NCBI GenBank assembly: GCA_013399895.1
Contig: VXBA01001343.1
Span: forward strand, 28,388 to 92,387
Direction of reading: 5' to 3'
Length of the DNA stretch: 64,000 bases
Source: Serilophus lunatus
Taxonomy: Eukaryota; Chordata; Aves; Passeriformes; Eurylaimidae
Shown: one piece after another, positions 61,401-64,000 of the stretch
Layout: each line of letters begins with the position of its first letter
Position numbering within the stretch: position 1 is the first letter of the stretch
Position numbers and translations under genes: made by a program
Notes under the pieces: generated by a model
The model's input: only the letters and a program-made list of their open reading frames with translations
The model's database searches: none
Told to the model about the DNA's origin: nothing

Positions 61401-63524
61401 GAATTAAGTAATGCTGTCATGAAGTTGCATAAACTTGCAGGATATGGGAATAACACGTGCATTCACATTTTGTACTTGGAGCTGTGGATTCACTGAAATA
61501 CAAGTCTCTCCAGTTGCGAGCATCCATCAAAATCTCCTGGAAATGTGGTGGCAAGTGACTTCTCCATGTGTGAATGCCACGTTGCCTTGGCAAAATGAAA
61601 ACCAGAGTGGGATAATGATGCACCAGATCCTAGTTTAGGCAGTTTGTCTCCATTCTGCCCCTCCATCTCTTATTCTTATCAACCCATTCCTCTACTTTTC
61701 CTGTTGTTTAACTGCCCAAAACCAATTCCAGAACCCTCAAGCTGATATAAAATTCAGTTCCTGACATAAACTGTTCCCTCAGGCAAAGCACAAGTCTGGT
61801 GAAGTCAAGTTGTTTCTGGGCCTATGTGCCCAGAGGGTGGTGGGAGGGATCTCTGAGTCAAAGATCATTAAATGAGATCACTCTGAACAAGCAGATTTAG
61901 GGACTGCCAGTTCAAGAGCTTCTTTGGCTTTCAACTGAAATACAAAAGAAAATTAAATCTCAGCTACACACCACTCAGGCAGCTGCCTGGGAACTTAAGA
62001 GAGTAGCAAGAATATTCTGTGTGTGTCTTAACATAAGTGTGAATAGACTCTGAGAGGTTTTGCAGGGAGATTCCTGGGGCTGACACTGAGTGAACTGCAA
62101 CTGAGACAAATATATTGCAGGGGGACTGCAGGCTAAGAGTAAAATAATTATTTGTGCACCTGTTCAAGAGCCATTTTACTTTGTGTTCCCCAAGAGAAAA
62201 AGAGCCATCAGGAAAGCACAAGGGTTTGTGCAATTAAATGATGTTATTATGATTCCAAGCTCAATGCAACCACTCATATGCTGCTTCTCCTGAAATATTT
62301 AACAATTAATAGAGATAAAAGGCCCTATCACACATCACATTGTGTCAGGAGTGTGAAGTCAGAAAAGATAAGATCATACATATCCTTGTTTCACATGAAC
62401 CATTTCTCCATTTTGAATGTGCCCAGTTTTTCCTGCCGTGTTGGCAAATGAAAGCGTGAAAAATGAGTAACAAGTAGAGCAAGCTCTAGAAAAGCAGCTT
62501 CAGTTTGGAGAACAGACACTGTTCCAGTAGAATTAGTCCTAGCACAAGGGAAGAGATTTAAAGAAGAGTAGTTTGCAGGAAGGAATTAACAGTTGTGTAA
62601 ATCTCCGAGGAAGAAGAGGCCTCATATTGCTCTTTTCAGTGGGGTTCCCTTTTATGGAAAAAAAGAAACTAGAATACAGCCATTTTTTTAGCATAACATG
62701 ATATAATATATCCACCACACAATTGCATAGGCTCAGATGAGATTACAGACAGAAAAAAAAAAAAAAGGCTCCAAGAAAGTATATTAGGAAATGTAGGAAG
62801 GTGTGAAGAAACGGTGAGGTGAGAAAGGAAATGCAAATAAGGAGATTGTACAAACTAAAGCAGCACTGGTTTAAAATACTACTTTTGTCTCGGAAGGAGA
62901 AAAAAATGAGATCACTGGTGATGCATGGTCACAGAGCACAGATGGGCTGTGGAGATGGGCTTGCAGCTAATTGAAGGAAAAATAATAGAGGAAAACTGAT
63001 ATGAATGTTGAAAGTGCAAAATATTATTATTTATTTTGCTACCTGAAAAGCCACAATCCCCTTCTGCTTCCCACTGACCAGATGCATAAGTTTGGAGTAT
63101 GGGTAATTTAACACAATGCAGGTATGAAAGGTGAAGCATAAGGAGGAATGGTCTGGAAAGGATAGTTACGATGGTATCTGGCTAGTACCTTCTGGGTTCT
63201 AGTTTTCAGTAAGATTTCCAAGCAAAGGAGGTGCAAGTGAAGTGTCTGTCCATGTTTGAAGGTGTGCACCTGCCTGTTTGCCTGGCAGCTGCCCTTCCTT
63301 CTCAGGAATATGGGACCTGTTGGCCAATTCCAGCCAAACCTGAGAGTGTCAAAGGTACCTTCCCACAGACTCCATGAGCCAGGAGGGCGGGTGAAGGTGC
63401 TGGGAATTGCCTTGAGAGGCGTGTGGGTTTGATCAAGGGGCGAGATCAGCCCTTGTTATGCGCCAGAAAACTCCTGCGGGACACAAACCCAGCCGTTCTC
63501 GGACACCTGGATAACCCCGTGCTT
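61401..63524. other. Unique non-coding DNA, upstream flank of the CpG island
   Basis: AT-rich for most of its length, with an A run at 62752-62766. GC and CpG begin to rise from about 63370. No exon or element recognised. Confidence 0.5.
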
Positions 63525-63708
63525 TTCTTTACTGTGAGGGTGGGTTGCCCAGAGGAGCTGTGGCTGCCCCATCCCTGGAAGTGTCCGAGGCCAGGCTGGA
63601 TGGAGCTCTGCGCAGCCTGACCTGGCGCAAAGCGTCCCTGCCCACGGCAGGGGGTTGGAACAAGATGATATGTAAGGTTCCCTCCAACACAAATTCTGGG
63701 ATTCCTCC
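63525..63708 (+). mobile_element. CR1 LINE 3' fragment abutting the CpG island
   Basis: Sense CR1 tail with 'gggttgcccagaggagctgt', 'cccatccctggaagtgtccg', 'ggttggaacaagatgatatg' and end 'aaattctgggattcc'. It retains more CpG than any other CR1 copy here (for example 'gcgcagcctgacctggcgca'), which fits protection from methylation-driven decay next to the island. Confidence 0.9.
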
Positions 63709-63889
63709 GCGGGGAGGACACCGCTGGAACCGGCGGGACGCGCAGCCAGTGACCGCATCCCGCGGGGAGCGGGGGGAGAGAGCGGCGGGGTCCCCCCTCC
63801 TCCTTCCCACGCCCCGCGCATCCCTCATCCCACGGGACCCGACGGATCCCTCCCCGAGGGGGGTGGGAGCGGCTCCGGCAGCGCGGGGC

Positions 63890-63898
63890 CGCCCCCGC
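63890..63898 (-). promoter_or_regulatory. EGR1-type GC-box
   Basis: The - strand reads GCGGGGGCG, a standard EGR1/zinc-finger site. Short GC motifs are frequent in islands, so this is only suggestive. Confidence 0.35.
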
Positions 63899-63913
63899 GG
63901 AAGGGACGCGCCG

Positions 63914-63927
63914 CCCGCAGAGGGCGC
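63914..63927 (+). promoter_or_regulatory. CTCF-like core motif
   Basis: CCCGCAGAGGGCGC matches the vertebrate CTCF core CCDSYAGRKGGCRS at 13 of 14 positions; the mismatch is C at position 3. CTCF sites at island edges often act in insulation or looping. Occupancy cannot be judged from sequence. Confidence 0.4.
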
Positions 63928-63934
63928 TCCCGAT

Positions 63935-63976
63935 CCCGCACCCGCTGCCGCTCCCGCACCCGCTCCCGCACCCGCC
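63935..63976. repeat. CCCGCW hexamer repeat with G-quadruplex motif
   Basis: Seven 6-base units of the form CCCGCA, CCCGCT, GCCGCT or CCCGCC. Within it, 63953-63973 has four CCC runs each separated by exactly three bases, so the - strand fits the (G3N3)3G3 quadruplex rule. Confidence 0.85.
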
Positions 63977-64000
63977 GGGCGAGCGCAAGACCCCGCGCCC

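Larger units (their letters stand above)
63705..64000. promoter_or_regulatory. CpG island, probable gene promoter, cut by window end
   Basis: I count about 45 CpG in 295 bases by hand, with very high GC, whereas most of the window is nearly free of CpG. In vertebrates such islands mark promoters of broadly expressed or developmental genes. Inside are an EGR1-type site, a CTCF-like core and a C-rich hexamer repeat. No TATA box is visible. The direction of the gene cannot be decided: the - strand frame 63446-63988 crosses the CR1 and is not credible as coding. The island continues beyond 64000. Confidence 0.85.

Noticed and set aside
63446..63988. 180-codon frame on the - strand in the CpG island
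   Set aside because: It is rich in G, S, C and R from the hexamer repeat and runs straight through an antisense CR1 tail; GC-rich DNA simply lacks stop codons.
1..64000. tRNA, rRNA, snRNA genes or a bacterial/phage system
   Set aside because: No tRNA A/B-box pair, rRNA segment or snRNA start was seen by eye, and there is no bacterial gene organisation anywhere in the window.

Overview
The window looks like avian nuclear DNA, most likely from a neoavian bird and plausibly a songbird. The support is repeat content. About 28 fragments of the avian CR1 LINE family are spread over both strands, many ending in the CR1 3' signature (ATTCTGTG-type octamers, preceded by a 'ggtcccttccaacc'-type motif). 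There is also one solo LTR of a widespread bird endogenous retrovirus group. Unique DNA between the repeats is AT-rich and very poor in CpG, as expected for vertebrate intron or intergenic sequence. Nothing prokaryotic, no CRISPR array, no operon and no RNA gene was seen.

Layout. From 1 to about 9.4 kb is unique DNA with a few CR1 pieces and a 957-base assembly gap at 3267-4223, flanked by two CR1 fragments in opposite orientation. A solo LTR lies at about 9373-9884. From 11.9 to 23.2 kb there are CR1 pieces, six of them in a row on the + strand (16.8-23.2 kb). From 23 to 40 kb is sparse, AT-rich unique DNA with scattered CR1 tails. From 40.9 to 53.0 kb all six CR1 fragments lie on the - strand. 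From 57.5 to 59.2 kb a younger CR1 sits just before a much older one. The window ends in a strong CpG island (about 63.7-64.0 kb, continuing past the edge), which is the best promoter candidate here.

Genes. No protein-coding gene can be assigned with confidence. The long open frames are explained by runs of N, by antisense CR1 sequence or by chance. Three short segments deserve a check as possible exons: 1420-1506 (+), 44288-44514 (-, with a hydrophobic membrane-like segment) and, weaker, 54854-55231 (-). If the CpG island is the promoter of a leftward gene, most of the window could be its introns; if the gene runs rightward, the window is upstream intergenic DNA. The sequence alone does not decide this.

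Assembly. All four discontinuities (the 957-N gap and single Ns at 1571, 28238 and 51497) touch CR1 elements, and one hides an apparent loss of about 162 bases relative to a near-identical CR1 copy. I found no convincing previously undescribed biological system. The most useful leads are the CpG island with its G-quadruplex and CTCF-like motifs, the near-identical CR1 pair, the candidate membrane-protein exon and a few local tandem repeats.
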